Source: Halichondria panicea | Taxonomy: Eukaryota; Porifera; Demospongiae; Suberitida; Halichondriidae | Length of the DNA: 64,000 nt | Assembly (NCBI RefSeq): GCF_963675165.1 | Contig: NC_087393.1 | Coordinates: 3,105,502 to 3,169,501, forward strand | Reading direction: 5' to 3' | Part shown: positions 12,401-23,243 of the stretch, piece after piece | How the letters are laid out: every line of letters starts with the position of its first letter | How positions within the stretch are numbered: position 1 is the stretch's first letter | The notes under the pieces: generated by a model | The model's input: the letters and a program-made list of their open reading frames with translations, nothing else | What the model was told of the DNA's origin: nothing | Database searches by the model: none | Position numbers and translations under genes: made by a program

Positions 12401-15400
12401 TCTAAATAAACTCCCGGCCTATAAAGGTAAAGTTTGCTATTACAGTGGAGGGTGGGCTTTAGGCTTAATTTAGAGGTCACTGCAACAGCAGTCACAGTCC
12501 ACTGTCACAGCAGGGTGAACTACACAGAGGAAGTCATGTAGTACCCATGCCAACTATAGGCGGCTAAAGCAGGTGAACTGTGCCATAATTATTATGGCAG
12601 ATTTGGCACACTGTTTTCTTTGATCTAAGGCGTTAAAATGTAGACTCACAAGCCGTCACTGTTTGCACAGCCAACAGTAGCCTCGGTCCCAGGCCAATTT
12701 TTTTTTAATAGAACGAAGTTGAAAAATACGGCCTGGTATTGATTGTATCTGGGCGTGGCAGGAACCGGAAACCAAAGCAGAGATTCTTCACATTTTATTT
12801 CCTGTCATATTTCACCGTATAAGTTTAATACCGTAATTTAGCTCCGTGTATGCTCTTAAGTAACTGAAATCTAGCCATAGATTATCTAGCAAGCTAGCTA
12901 CTGCAAGTTTAAGTTGTTCAGATTAACGTATACATTGTCTGCTTCACAAGAAGGCCCCACTCTCATTGCAGAACAGGCCCAGCTCTTGTCAGAAGGAAGA
13001 AACGTCTTTGCCATAGTTTTCAACATGGTATGGCAAGTCTCTTGCTTTCACTCACTGCCCTTTGTGATGGACTACAAACTAGTAGGTAGGACCAACACTG
13101 CCGGCCCTTGTCGACAGGTGTGTTGTTCTTGCAAATCTCTCTGCTTCTTGTTTTTTGGTTCCTAACCACGCCAATTAAGATACACACCCAGATACAATCA
13201 ACACCAGGCCTAGTTGTCGGCCTAGCTAGAAACAACTCGGCCTGGAATCGAGGCTAAGCCAACAGTAGATTGGTCAAACTTTGTATAGAATCTTATATGT
13301 TGCACAGTCAGCATATCAGAAAAGAGTCGAAGTGGCTGTGGTTTTCGTGACTTCAGTCCACTGCATGTAATACTTAAATTTAGTTGACTAGATCGAGTGT
13401 CTAGTGCTACGTCACTATCAATGATATTGTGCTAACTGCATGCGGTCTAGCCGCTTGATTGCCACAGATATCGTGGCAAACGTTGCAGAGTCTCACAGAG
13501 TTTGCCCAGTCTCTTTTTGTGTGCAAAGGTGCTGGCTTGCAAGTATAGTTAAAATGCAGCAAATTTATTAACCTAAATTTAGCAAGGTTTACTGATATAA
13601 TGTGATACTACTTATGCACTCACACAGGAAGCAAGTAGAATAGCGTAATTATTATATGGGGTGGTTATGCCGTACTATTAATATCAACAACCAACATTAC
13701 ACAACTATGCACCCAGACAATTAAAAACGAATGACACCACACACTTATACTTACATAAAACTTTGTCTGGAGATGTCTCTTGTCAAAGCTGACGACAGTG
13801 GCTGCCATGGGTCTACTAGTATCTGTTGTATTGACTTCCCTACAAAAATATGTGAATATAGTGATATATATAATAGTGCATAATGATCTATACGTACAGA
13901 CTTTCAACACACAGGTGTACGTGACACCCAAGAACTTGTTACTTCGATCAACACAGTCAGGCAAATTAATGTATAAGAGACTATGGCTATAGACCATCTT
14001 GGCATGCTAATGAAAACTACTCTTGGTAATACATACAGACTCTAATCAACTACATGCGCCGATAATCATTCGCTCTCATTGACGCGGAATAGTGCTCATA
14101 TTTTTTGTGATGCGTAAGTATTATATAGCACATACTGTACATCAAAGAAAACTCTGACCTATGTTTTTGTCTTTTATCATTGTCCCTAGTAACAAGGGCT
14201 CGCAGGTAGCTTTGTCCATCTTTGCTTTGCAGGAATCGAACCGAAACAGAGTTTTCCATTATTTCATATACGTAACTTTGAGCCTCATTAAATACTTCTG
14301 TGAAAGTAAATGAAGTTAGAGGTATATAAAGCGCACACTCTGTTGTGTAGCTGGCTGGCTATAAATACACAATCAACTGCATTACAAGTACATTTGTATG
14401 TAGCATTGTGAATGTTCAAATTGAAACTGATACAAATTGTACGGATTAGTGAACCTTGACTGTGTGGTGTAACTTGTACTTCAGCAACTATGTGATCTTC
14501 TAAAGTCTTCGGTAGGCCCACCGGCAGCTCAGCATAGTAGCCAATATATTTGAGCACTACATAATCAAAACAAAATAAAGTGTCAACAGAAAGGTCATGC
14601 ATACTTGTGGATGCCTAGCTGGGGAGGGTGGAGGGGGTGGGGGGTTGCCTGAATTGGGGGGAGCTGGCCATACAATTACAATAAGATCTATACAATATAC
14701 ACAGTGACAATTATTAGTTTAATGCACACGACTATCCACTATAGTCTCAACGTTCGTCTGGTGAGCACCCTTTGATGTGAGGGTTAGACACATACTGTAT
14801 CTGGAACCATTGTTTATACTGTTTAGTGTTGCCAAACAACTAACCCACTCGTATACTCACCAAAATCCCACAAACAGTGAATATGAAAATATGTTACAGT
14901 AATTATGTACACATCAAGCAATTAAGGTACGTATGTATAGACGTCATAAATACTACGTACTAATATGATGGGCGAACAGTTTTGTATCCTCTTCATTCCC
15001 ATCAAAATACTTGAAGTGTTCCACATCAAGCCAAAAGAGGAGCAACTCAATTGAAGAGTCTTCAACACAAAAATTCATCAACTATAGAAAATAAGCCACA
15101 AAACATTGCAAAATGATTGATGTACGTGCGCTGTAATATACTGTTAGCAGTAACAATCAAATACTATAAATTATTATGGGTTAAGCTGAGGTTATAAGAC
15201 CAATATGCAGAATCGCAATTGGGTCAGGTGGTTTAACATTAACCCGTGACAAACTAATGTGGTGGCATACCAAGGAGACTCCTAATTCATCATATAGAAT
15301 GGCGCGCAAGGATGAGAGACTGAGCTTAGGGTTCTTCCTGGCGGCAGATGGACTGTCACTCAAGCATATTGGATACGAAACAGATGGACGCAGTAGAGTA

Positions 15401-16723
15401 TGAAACCTAAGCAGCAGCAATATTACATCAAATCAACTAGCAATAGTCACGTACAACAACGCAATAAAGTTGGCAAGAAGCCATAATTGGTGTAAGATAC
15501 ACCACCGTCACATGTGAATGGAACGTACCTGGCAGATGGTAAGTCAGAGACAGCCTGTGAGAGGGACTCTAGACGGGGAGGCAGGGTGTGAAAATCAAGA
15601 TCCTACAGGAATTAGACAAGAACAAGCAGTAGTACCCGACAGTATATCATCACAAAAATAATATTTACACACACTTTTCTTTGATCGAGACAAAGGCCAA
15701 ACTAAATCACAATATCAGTAAACAAAACACATTAGACAACATCATTCATACAATCTTTTCAGCAGGCTATCACACTACCTAGCTCAGCTTTCATTTACGT
15801 ACGCGAATAACAATGTTGCCAATGATGACAAGTCAATAGCTGCAGCATGGTACTATACACAACGTTCATACAGTAAATTAGAAATAACATACTATATTCA
15901 GGGGAGGTTCACTGAGTGTACGGTGAAGCTTTTCGTGTTCAGGTTTTGTCTCTACTTGTATTCTTCCACCTCTATCAGGCTGATTCCATTCGCTGCCAAA
16001 CACAGGGGTTACACACTCGGCACAGCATGGTTCACTTCCACTGGCATATACTTTGCTTAGTTTGCTGAACATCTATACGACAACGGATACAATAAAATTA
16101 TGGATTTACGCACCCACTGAAAGGTACCATAATTAGTATGAACACTATTCTGTAACAATAATAGATCTGTTAACCTTTTGGCAATGACAACATTTGAGAC
16201 ATTCCTCATGGAAATCTTTGTTGAGAACTCCGACATGGCCACTTGTAATCGTCCTTCTACATATCTGACAGGATGGGGAGCAAAGGGGGCACAGAGGGCC
16301 GCCATTCTCGAGGAGCAAGAACTGGCTGGTTGGGTCAACTACCTGACCACACTCAGCACAGACAAAGCATGAAATATGATACAAGGCTCCCTCAAATGAG
16401 ACAACCAAATGTGAGGAAGTAAACAAAAGCATGCAAGAAGAGCAAGCTGACCCATTGATGCTGACTTCAGACTGGGTATCATTTGTACGTTTGATAACGG
16501 TGAGATCACAAGCTTCAAAATCAGACGTTGTTAATGTACTTAGCTTATCGCAATCCACTTGAGCAAAAGGTTCACTTGTAGACCGATTCTTGACGATACA
16601 GGACCTCGGGCTCTTAAACATACGAGGAGTCACTCCACCACCAGTGCCTATTGACCTCACAATTGTAAAGTTGGCTGCTGGTCGATCGTGCCAGTAGGCA
16701 TTCAGGGAAGCTGATTTTAACAT
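9420..16723 (-). CDS. LIM-LIM-RGS-PX domain protein (567 aa)
   Basis: Eleven exons sum to exactly 1704 nt and join in frame: 16175-16723, 15893-16072, 15529-15602, 15271-15406, 14961-15081, 14455-14556, 14159-14297, 13755-13839, 11439-11491, 9651-9801, 9420-9533. Residues 94-148 form LIM1 (C94/C97, H116/C119, C122/C125, C145/C148). Residues 152-203 form LIM2 (C152/C155, H172/C175, C178/C181, C200/C203), with LIM2 split by an intron. Residues ~296-421 match the RGS fold (FCVEDSSIELLLFWLDVEHF, AQSYVYEIMENSVSVRFLQS). Residues ~443-552 are a PX domain with YCIRVERND, the phosphoinositide-binding VYRRYSDF and the PFPPMPKK loop. RGS domains bind Galpha, PX domains bind phosphoinositides on endosomes, and LIM domains bind proteins. 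The inferred role is a membrane-recruited adaptor linking G-protein signalling to other partners. SNX13-type RGS-PX proteins lack LIM domains and have PXA and nexin domains, which are absent here. Confidence 0.85.
10423..11010. repeat. Two adjacent copies of a palindrome-rich MITE family (AATAGTATGG ends)
   Basis: Within the 1.6-kb intron of the LIM-RGS-PX gene, two related units (about 10423-10750 and 10745-11010) share AATAGTATGGCTA ends, GGGATTAATAGCA and the core CGTGCAATTACTG. The core is flanked by short inverted repeats such as CACGTCGTCATTAACGACGTG. Related copies lie at 56495-56790 in BBS1 intron 1 and as a short remnant at 30541-30610. No coding sequence is seen. Confidence 0.65.
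11492..13754. other. Long intron of LIM-RGS-PX gene with repeat debris
   Basis: This is a 2.3-kb intron between the exons carrying PX strand 1 (ending in KFY) and PX strand 2 (starting VYCIRV). It contains a reversed fragment of dispersed repeat A (about 12150-12240, antisense of the segment reading AGTTAGCTCTGCACTAGAAC). It also holds an imperfect inverted pair of GGCCTGGAATCGAGGC-type sequence near 12665-12745 and 13195-13255. No additional exon is needed for frame continuity and none is seen. Confidence 0.5.
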
Positions 16724-17060
16724 CGTAAAAACTGCTACGTTACGACTTGTTGATTGAAGAAGTAGCGCTTTCTAGTTCTGTCTCTATGACCAAATGGAGT
16801 AGTGTTGATGAAGCCGAAGCCATGTGGCTTATAATATTTATTGGCATGGGTGGGGCTAGAGCTCCTTTTATATACAGTCTAGATGGGCGTTGCCCACTTT
16901 GTTTTGCTCCTTGTCCATGGAGCTGAGGGAGTACTTGTGAATGTTTCTATCAAGCGCTGAGTGCAGACTGTACAAGCTGACCTAGACACCCAGGTACGTA
17001 TATTAATTATTCTAATAATCTGTACACTTCAGTTTTGTCTGTGAAAACGTACCTACCCTA

Positions 17061-17346
17061 AGACCTCGATTTAAAGCGACACTATTAACGATTCCAGAGG
17101 TCGCTTCTTTTGGAGGTTGGTGTCGCATATTTAGCTAATTGCATGTATCTCTACTTTATAGACTACTTGCCTTAAAACTTGTTTTCCAGTGGGTTATAAT
17201 CGAGGCTAGGGTGTGGCTTACATTTACCTTCATAGGGCGCGACATTAAAAAATAATTGTCATCGCTGCATGCTGTTGCTACTTTTGGAGGTCTGAGTGCG
17301 AGGGTATCGCAAATTTGGAGGGTCGCCTTTAATCGATCGAGGTCTT
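17061..17346. repeat. MITE with AAGACCTCGAT termini
   Basis: Inverted ends AAGACCTCGATTTAAAGCGA and, in reverse, AAGACCTCGATCGATTAAAG flank about 285 bp. Internally GTCGCATATTTAG and AGGTCGC repeat. A related copy lies at 40598-40915 and a piece near 33470-33530. No coding capacity. It sits in the ~1.9-kb space between the start of the LIM-RGS-PX gene (16723) and ERI3 (18659). Confidence 0.7.
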
Positions 17347-17434
17347 GCAGTATTAAAATCTACGTGTACATCACTTTAATAGTAATTAATAGTACGGTCA
17401 CACCAAATTGATTACGTTTCACAGACCTTTAAGC

Positions 17435-17497
17435 TGTCCTAAAGTGGTGTTTGTGGTATCAAACACCACAAACACCACAAAATATCACTTTAGGACA
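17435..17497. repeat. Short perfect-stem hairpin
   Basis: Arms TGTCCTAAAGTG (17435-17446) and CACTTTAGGACA (17486-17497) pair exactly, with further pairing of GTGTTTGTGG against CCACAAACAC inside. It is probably a very small MITE. A similar motif (CTCCTAAAGTGG) makes another hairpin at 57187-57218. Confidence 0.7.
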
Positions 17498-17620
17498 GTT
17501 GTCTGACCTTGACCATGCACTAATCGTTTTACAGAAAATCCATGAAACATAAATTATACTATAGTAACCTATCCCTCAATATTAAAACAATTGTTTTCAT
17601 GTTATTATAACTGTGTTAAT

Positions 17621-17960
17621 TGCCTCGGTGCGCATGCGCAAGCGAGGTAGTTTGTGTGTCTGTGTGTCTGTGTGTGTAGACTGCTACAGCTGCTCAAGGA
17701 TGAATCAAGAGTTTCTATAGGCTTCTAGTCATGTTTTCTTGGATTTTAATTCGTGGAATTGCAAAATAATGCTTCGTTCTCGAGTTATGCCTAGTTTTGC
17801 TTACTTGGAATGCCATTGCAGCCTTTTCAGAGGAGCACGTAGCCAAACTTGTTTACCGAGTGTTGCTACTCTACTTAGTAGTTAACTCCGCACTAGAACG
17901 CTAGCTATTGGTAGCTGCAAGAGTGAGAAGAGAGCTGCAAGGTTATGCTGATGCATTTTT
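17621..17960 (+). repeat. Dispersed repeat family A, truncated copy with NRF-1-type palindrome
   Basis: It begins GCCTCGGTGCGCATGCGCAA and contains GACTGCTACAGCTGCTCAAG, GGCTTCTAGTCATG and GCTAGCTATTGGTAGCTGCA. Other copies are at 23244-23939, 31174-31729 and 34141-34636, with reversed or partial copies at about 12150-12240, 31840-32115, 39702-40410, 51783-52090 and 53391-53481. The full consensus, ~500-700 bp, ends in an AGCACC-CGC-GGTGCT hairpin followed by TTCATT. The copy here lacks the 3' part. It contains TGCGCATGCGCA at 17629-17640. Confidence 0.75.
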
Positions 17961-18658
17961 TTTGACTGTCGCATGGTGAAACAGGTTAGGTACAGTTGAG
18001 ATTTCCATATTGTCACTGCTGGTCACCTTAAACGAGCATGCAGAGTATGAAAGGTCGTGCCCATGCACAGAGCTCTTTTTCTACTCAGAATTCTGGAAGT
18101 GATCATTGCCAACATGGCTTTTGATAATACCAGGAGCACATGAGGAGATCCCCACAAAAATTACCCGCTATACAGTACTCACTATTTTAGATCAAGCGTT
18201 ATCAGCCGCCCTGCACATGTACAGAGCATTTAATTAATGGGCGGAGTCCAACCAACGCTGCGCTCACGCTAATTAGCACATGCAAACAAGAAAATGTAGT
18301 TAGACGATAAATTCTTGCATAGTAAGACGCTCTGACCTCCACAAAATTTTAACGTAGGCATGGCTTACCGGAACGTATGAATACAGTACAGGCAATGAGA
18401 TTTTTACTCACAAAAACCACCGTTTCTCGAGTTGAACGAATTTTTACCGCACAAAACTTACCCGCTATACGGTACAATGAATAATGTTAGCAGCACATAG
18501 TGGTTATTACATGTATATGGCAATGTTTGTACATAGCAGGACGATATCAAATCGGTGTAGTAAGACGCCAGTTGTGTTAGCTGTCAACATTTTAGCCTTG
18601 TGACAGATAATATTAATCTGTCCGAAAGTGTCTCATCTTTTTTTCACCCAGATTTGCC

Positions 18659-19279
18659 ATGGCTACATTTTCGGAACCACTGAAGGCAATAGAGGCAATC
18701 GACTACTTTCTAGTATTGGATTTTGAAGCAACATGTGAGAATAAAGTGAAAATGAAACCTCAAGAGATAATAGAGTTTCCTGTCCTCAAGGTCAATGCTA
18801 AGACATTGAAAACAGAGAGCATATTCCATACCTATGTTCAGCCGACTGCTAACCCTGTACTTACCAGGTTTTGCATTGACCTTACTGGCATCACTCAGGA
18901 AATGGTAACTGGCCAGCCGATCTTGAAAGAAGTGCTGGAGGATTTCCATAAGTGGATGAGAGACAATGGCTTACTAACGCGTGATGTAAATTCTTGTTTC
19001 GTCACCTGTGGTGATTGGGATTTGAAAACCATGCTACCTAGCCAGTGTAGGCACTTTAAGTTGCCGTTTCCAGATTACTTTCTCAAGTGGATCAATATCA
19101 AGGATTTGTATTCTCGTGTAACCAAAGAAAGAGCAACTGGTATGCCCGGCATGCTCAGAGGGCTAGGATTGGAGCTGGATGGACGTCACCACAGTGGGAT
19201 TGATGACAGCAAAAACATTGCCAAGATTCTAGCTAAATTGATCGAACTTAATTTTTCTACCCAGCCTACTGCAGAATAA
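18659..19279 (+). CDS. ERI3: ERI3-type 3'-5' exoribonuclease, single exon (206 aa)
   Basis: This is an intronless CDS with a strong start context (GCCATGG). It is a DEDDh exonuclease of the ERI1 subfamily. ExoI is D21/E23 in FLVLDFEATCE, ExoII is D121 in TCGDWDLKTML, and ExoIII is H178 and D183 in HHSGIDDSKNIAKI. Phrases such as DYFLVLDFEATC, PQEIIEFPVLKVN, FVTCGDWDLK and HSGIDDSKNIA match ERI3 better than ERI1, and there is no SAP domain. Family enzymes trim structured RNA 3' ends using two metal ions; the cellular substrates of ERI3 are less clear. All catalytic residues are intact, so it is probably functional. Being intronless among intron-rich neighbours suggests a retrocopy or lineage-specific intron loss. 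No poly(A) tract or target duplication is evident. Confidence 0.93.
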   Translation: MATFSEPLKAIEAIDYFLVLDFEATCENKVKMKPQEIIEFPVLKVNAKTLKTESIFHTYVQPTANPVLTRFCIDLTGITQEMVTGQPILKEVLEDFHKWMRDNGLLTRDVNSCFVTCGDWDLKTMLPSQCRHFKLPFPDYFLKWINIKDLYSRVTKERATGMPGMLRGLGLELDGRHHSGIDDSKNIAKILAKLIELNFSTQPTAE

Positions 19280-19732
19280 TTATTACTAGATAGGAAGATC
19301 TACATGTAATAATGTTTTTAAATTATTAGACGTCTAGACGTCTAGGCCATAGTAGTTTTTCAATTTTGTCTAATGCGCATGCGTAGTTTTCACTGCAGCT
19401 GGTTTGTCAAGGCAGAGGTTTATTACTTTAGCTAGCTAGCTGTACTTCTCATTCGAACTCTCAGCCTCTCAGCCTCTCAGCTGTGCCCAAGACAAGCCTG
19501 GCAAGAAATATCATGATGCAAGACGATCAAGTAGTGTGCAGTAACGATTTGCAAGCGGACACCGACGAGGTAAAAAAATCTGGAAACTAACGAGCTATCT
19601 AGATATCTATAATTATTACATACATGTATGTACATGTCTAGTGACGCCAAAACTGTTCCTATGTTTCCTGATTATCTGTACAGACTCTCTCAGGTCATCC
19701 TAAGTTGCATGCATGTATTTGTAGCTAGCTAC

Positions 19733-20189
19733 CGTAATTCACCCGAATTACCGGGACACAAAAAAATAATTACGGCTCAGTGTCCCTTGGAATAGAGCAA
19801 GAAAAAATTACGTTAAAGTCTAAGTGTCCCTTGTATTAGGGTGTCCCGTAGTAATTAGAACAAATATTTCCCCATACGTACGTACACGGCCTCGATTCCA
19901 GGCCGAGGCTAGCTCTGCAGCTAAAATGTCTTTCGTGCAGTTTAGAAGCTGTGTACGCGGGTTCCATGTCTACAAAGTGGTGTCTTCAACCGTCAGTGAC
20001 ATATTACGGTGCCAGAGAGTAGAATCCATCTAGTCTCTATCGAGCTAACATGCTCTTTTTCGTTCTAATTATATTGGGACATCTAATAATATTTACATTT
20101 CCTGTTGTTCCTTAATATAGAGTGAACAAAATTACATAAGTCCAAAGTGTCCCTTAGAATAGAGTGTCCCGGTAATTTGGGTGAATACG
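19733..20189. mobile_element. Tc1/mariner-like MITE, TA-flanked, 29-bp inverted ends
   Basis: The ends CCGTAATTCACCCGAATTAC and, in reverse, CCGTATTCACCCAAATTACC are inverted and each is flanked by TA. The motif GTGTCCC recurs inside. There is no transposase frame, so it is non-autonomous. Confidence 0.7.
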
Positions 20190-20378
20190 GTACTAGACTC
20201 GAGAAAGGGACTGGCCAGCTGCCGGTTGTGTTGAGACACCTGAGAGTTGTCCCGTTGTAGAACAAAATACGAATTGTGTGGGTGATACCGTACCGTATAG
20301 CGGGTTATTTGGAAGCACTAAATTTTCGCGGATTTTATTTTCGAGGGCAGTGACGTATCCAGTTATTAATGTAACTTA

Positions 20379-20652
20379 TGCACCTATCAATGGCAAGCCC
20401 CACCTCCCCCAACACGGGCATAGGTGGGGCTATAAGTGGGATTTGACCTTGAATTTTGCCCCAGGGGCAGGGCAATTGATTTGACATCATTGCGCATGTG
20501 CAGTAACTAACACAGCCATGTGCTGATCTGGTACTGGTCATTGCACTTATACACGGGGATTTGACATCGAGGCTGCCCCAGATGTGGTGCAGTTGAATTA
20601 TGTATGTTTCAAATCCCCACCTATGCCCGTACTGGTGCCATTGATAGGTGCA
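20379..20652. mobile_element. MITE with TTA target duplication (PIF/Harbinger-like)
   Basis: Inverted ends TGCACCTATCAATGGCA and TGCCATTGATAGGTGCA match exactly and are flanked by TTA on both sides, as expected for Harbinger-type insertions. The interior contains GGTGGGGCTATAAGTGGG-like repeats. No coding sequence. Confidence 0.75.
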
Positions 20653-20677
20653 TTACTGTTTAGATTCCGAGTAAATT

Positions 20678-21070
20678 AACTACCGTAATTGATGTAATTA
20701 CAGCGCCATGTCAGCATCGGCATAATTGTTTAGGTCCTAAAAAACCGCCAACCGTTGTTGGAATTATTTATTTCTGGCGCTTATAAAAAGGCTTGTTTGA
20801 GACATCAAGACAATCATTCTGCCTTTGACCCTTCACACTTCTAAACAGTTCACGAGTCATTCAGCTCTCAACGGTGCGCAGCTAGCAAGTGAAACTGAGC
20901 TAGACCACACCCATTTTCTCTACAAATTCTATACTAGCTGTAGCATAAGCGCCACCATAATGTAGGCGCCAGCTGGGCTGACCGCAATTTTTGGGGGTTT
21001 AAAAGATATGCGCCACTCGGAAGTGGAATAAATTTTTTGTGGCGCTATAATTACATTAATCACGGTAGTT
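20678..21070. repeat. MITE with ~30-bp inverted ends (AACTACCGTAATTGATG)
   Basis: The left arm AACTACCGTAATTGATGTAA with AGCGCCA is mirrored by TGGCGCTATAATTACATTAA and CACGGTAGTT at 21040-21070. The interior is AT-rich, with GCGCCA/TGGCGC repeats, and has no open frame of note. Confidence 0.7.
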
Positions 21071-21405
21071 ACGGTATCATTTTACTAATTTTGGGACTGC
21101 GCATGTGCACTAACACACATGGAGTACCTGATCGTCTTTCGACCTAGCGTTACAGAAACGAGGCTATAAATCACTATGATTATACTCTATAGCTACAGTG
21201 CTTAGAATTAAAAAAATTCTCACTTGTTTGTGCAAATTGTACTCTACCGAGATTACGCCCACCCTAATTGCATGCTACAAAGCAGCTACAGGTGGGATGG
21301 GCTTAATTTCGAAAACAGTAGTTTTGTCTCGAAATTAAGCCCATCCAGGTGTTTGCCTCGAAATTAAGCCCACTCATTAAGAAACTATTCTTCTCTGTCT
21401 GCGTC

Positions 21406-22079
21406 CAGAGGAGGCTGGAACCACTTGACCTTAGCTAATTAAGGTCACTAATTGGATTTATCCAAACTTCTCTTGCAGACTACCGTATAGCGTGTAATTT
21501 TCGTGGGGCAAAATATTCGTGGTTGGAGGTCTGACCACGAATATTTGAGCTATATGATTAGTATAATTAATAATAATTATATTGATTTTTAATCATAATG
21601 ATGCGTGTTCAATAGAAATAATATCAGTGAGGAATAAAAGTCAATACCCACGAATGAAGTGACCTTGCCTACCCTTTACCTGCAGTGCAAGCTCCAACCA
21701 CGAAATGTCTCAACCGAATATTTTGTCCCCTGAAAATTACCCGCTATACGGTACTTCAAGCCTAGTTTTTAGTGTCTATCAGTATTTTTCAGGGGGGGTC
21801 AATTTTATTTTCGCAAATTTTGCTCAGAAGCAGAGATACAATCAAAAGTCTTGCTCTTGCACTAGCCTCGATATCTTGAGCGGCTTGTTCGAGGTCACTG
21901 CATAGCTGGCTTTGAGACTTGTATCTTTGCTTCTGAGCAAAATTTGACCCCCCCTGAAAAATAACGTTTTGAACTGATAGACACTAAAAACTAGGCTTGA
22001 AGTAGTCTGCAAGAGAAGTTTGGATAAATCCAATTATTGACCTTAATTAGCTAAGGTCAAGTGGTTCCAGCCTCCTCTG
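21406..22079. mobile_element. CAGAGGAGG-family transposon A (non-autonomous, 9-bp target duplication)
   Basis: The ends CAGAGGAGGCTGGAACCACT (21406) and its inverse (ending 22079) are perfectly flanked by the 9-bp duplication GTCTGCGTC (21397-21405 and 22080-22088). The arms are long (over 100 bp) and almost palindromic. The left arm is interrupted by a TA-MITE at 21483-21751. It belongs with elements at 38307, 43842 and 46945. Confidence 0.85.
21483..21751. mobile_element. Palindromic TA-MITE (CCGTATAGCG family) nested in element A
   Basis: The ends CCGTATAGCGTGTAATTTTC and, in reverse, CCGTATAGCGGGTAATTTTC lie between TA duplications (21481-21482, 21752-21753). The uninterrupted right arm of the host element shows the empty site: GCAGACTACTTCAAGCC with a single TA. 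Full or partial relatives are at 22876, 27020, 35603, 36513, 48372, 52435, 54170 and 62899. Confidence 0.9.
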
Positions 22080-22875
22080 GTCTGCGTCTGAGGCCTGCCA
22101 GCTCTTGAAATACAATGAATACATCAACATACAACAACGGTAAATGCATGGGTAAAGTAGCTAGGTATAAAGATCGAGTCAAGATTCTGCATCAGAATTA
22201 AGGTTGTTCCTTGTCACTGTCAGAGTCTTCAACAGAGATTCAGAGAAGATTGTCCTTGTCTCTTATACTTGCTAATAGGATCTAGCTACATATCTAGCTA
22301 TATTCAGAGCTTAACCAGCGTACACAATAAACTGCTAAACCTTTTCTTAACAACTTGCTCACTGACAAATGCATCACTTTATGGTGGGCGTATTTTCGAG
22401 GCAAATTAGCCTATGCAAGAACTTTCACTCAAAGTAGGGGTGGGCGTAATTTCGGACGTGGGCGTAATCTCGCGGTAGAGTACGGTATTATCCCTCGACC
22501 GCACGTGGTTACATTAGACTTACTTTGCATGCTGGTGGAAGGCTAAGCACTGCTGTTATCAGAAGATAAAACGATTAATTTAATAGCAATTCATGTACCT
22601 TAATCAGCCGACAAGTTTGTTTGAGTTTCTTTGCTAAGCAAAAAGGCACCCAAAAAACCCGATAATTTAGTAGTGATCAGTGTGTGTATTTATGTAAATC
22701 ATACGAAATCATGCATACATGCCTCCCTATTCAGGAATATTGTGCGAGAGTTTCAGACTTTAGCCGACAACGATAGGTCTTTTCCATTGCTAAAGCGGTG
22801 GGAAAAGTCTTGCTGTTTATAAACCACCACATACCCACCACCTTAGAGATTTTTTGTTGTACCTACACAATGGTA

Positions 22876-23080
22876 CCGTATAGAGGGTATATTTCGAGGG
22901 TATAAATGTTCGTGGTTTTCGTTGATTAGGCATGAACTGCAAACATTTATAACCGCGAATTTAATATTTCATGCATGCACGCTGCAAAAAAGGCGCTATT
23001 CCACGAAAATTAAATCAACGAAAACCTTTCTAAAGGCACATCCGCGAAATTTATACCCTCGAAATATACCCGCTATACAG
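22876..23080. mobile_element. TA-MITE, CCGTATAGAGGGTATATTTC subfamily
   Basis: Inverted ends CCGTATAGAGGGTATATTTC and CTGTATAGCGGGTATATTTC are flanked by TA. The internal arm GGGTATAAATGTTCGTGG is partly mirrored near 23040. The same subfamily is at 54170-54370. No coding sequence. Confidence 0.75.
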
Positions 23081-23243
23081 TATCAGCAGTATTCTTGGAA
23101 ATGTTACAATACATTGTTAATTAAAGCCAGTAGGCTTTAACTAGGATTAGCACTTTTCACGTATTTTTTCCTATGTTTAAACTGTTATATCTCTGCAGGG
23201 AAGCATTACATCTGAAAACTGACTGCACAGCGGTGAGCAAGTT

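Noticed and set aside
14700-14905. Extra exon in the RGS region of the LIM-RGS-PX gene
   Set aside because: Exons 14961-15081 and 14455-14556 join directly in phase and match the RGS domain without a gap, so no extra exon is needed.
19824-20541. Overlapping 60-69 codon frames
   Set aside because: Lie wholly inside MITEs with inverted ends and have no coding signature.
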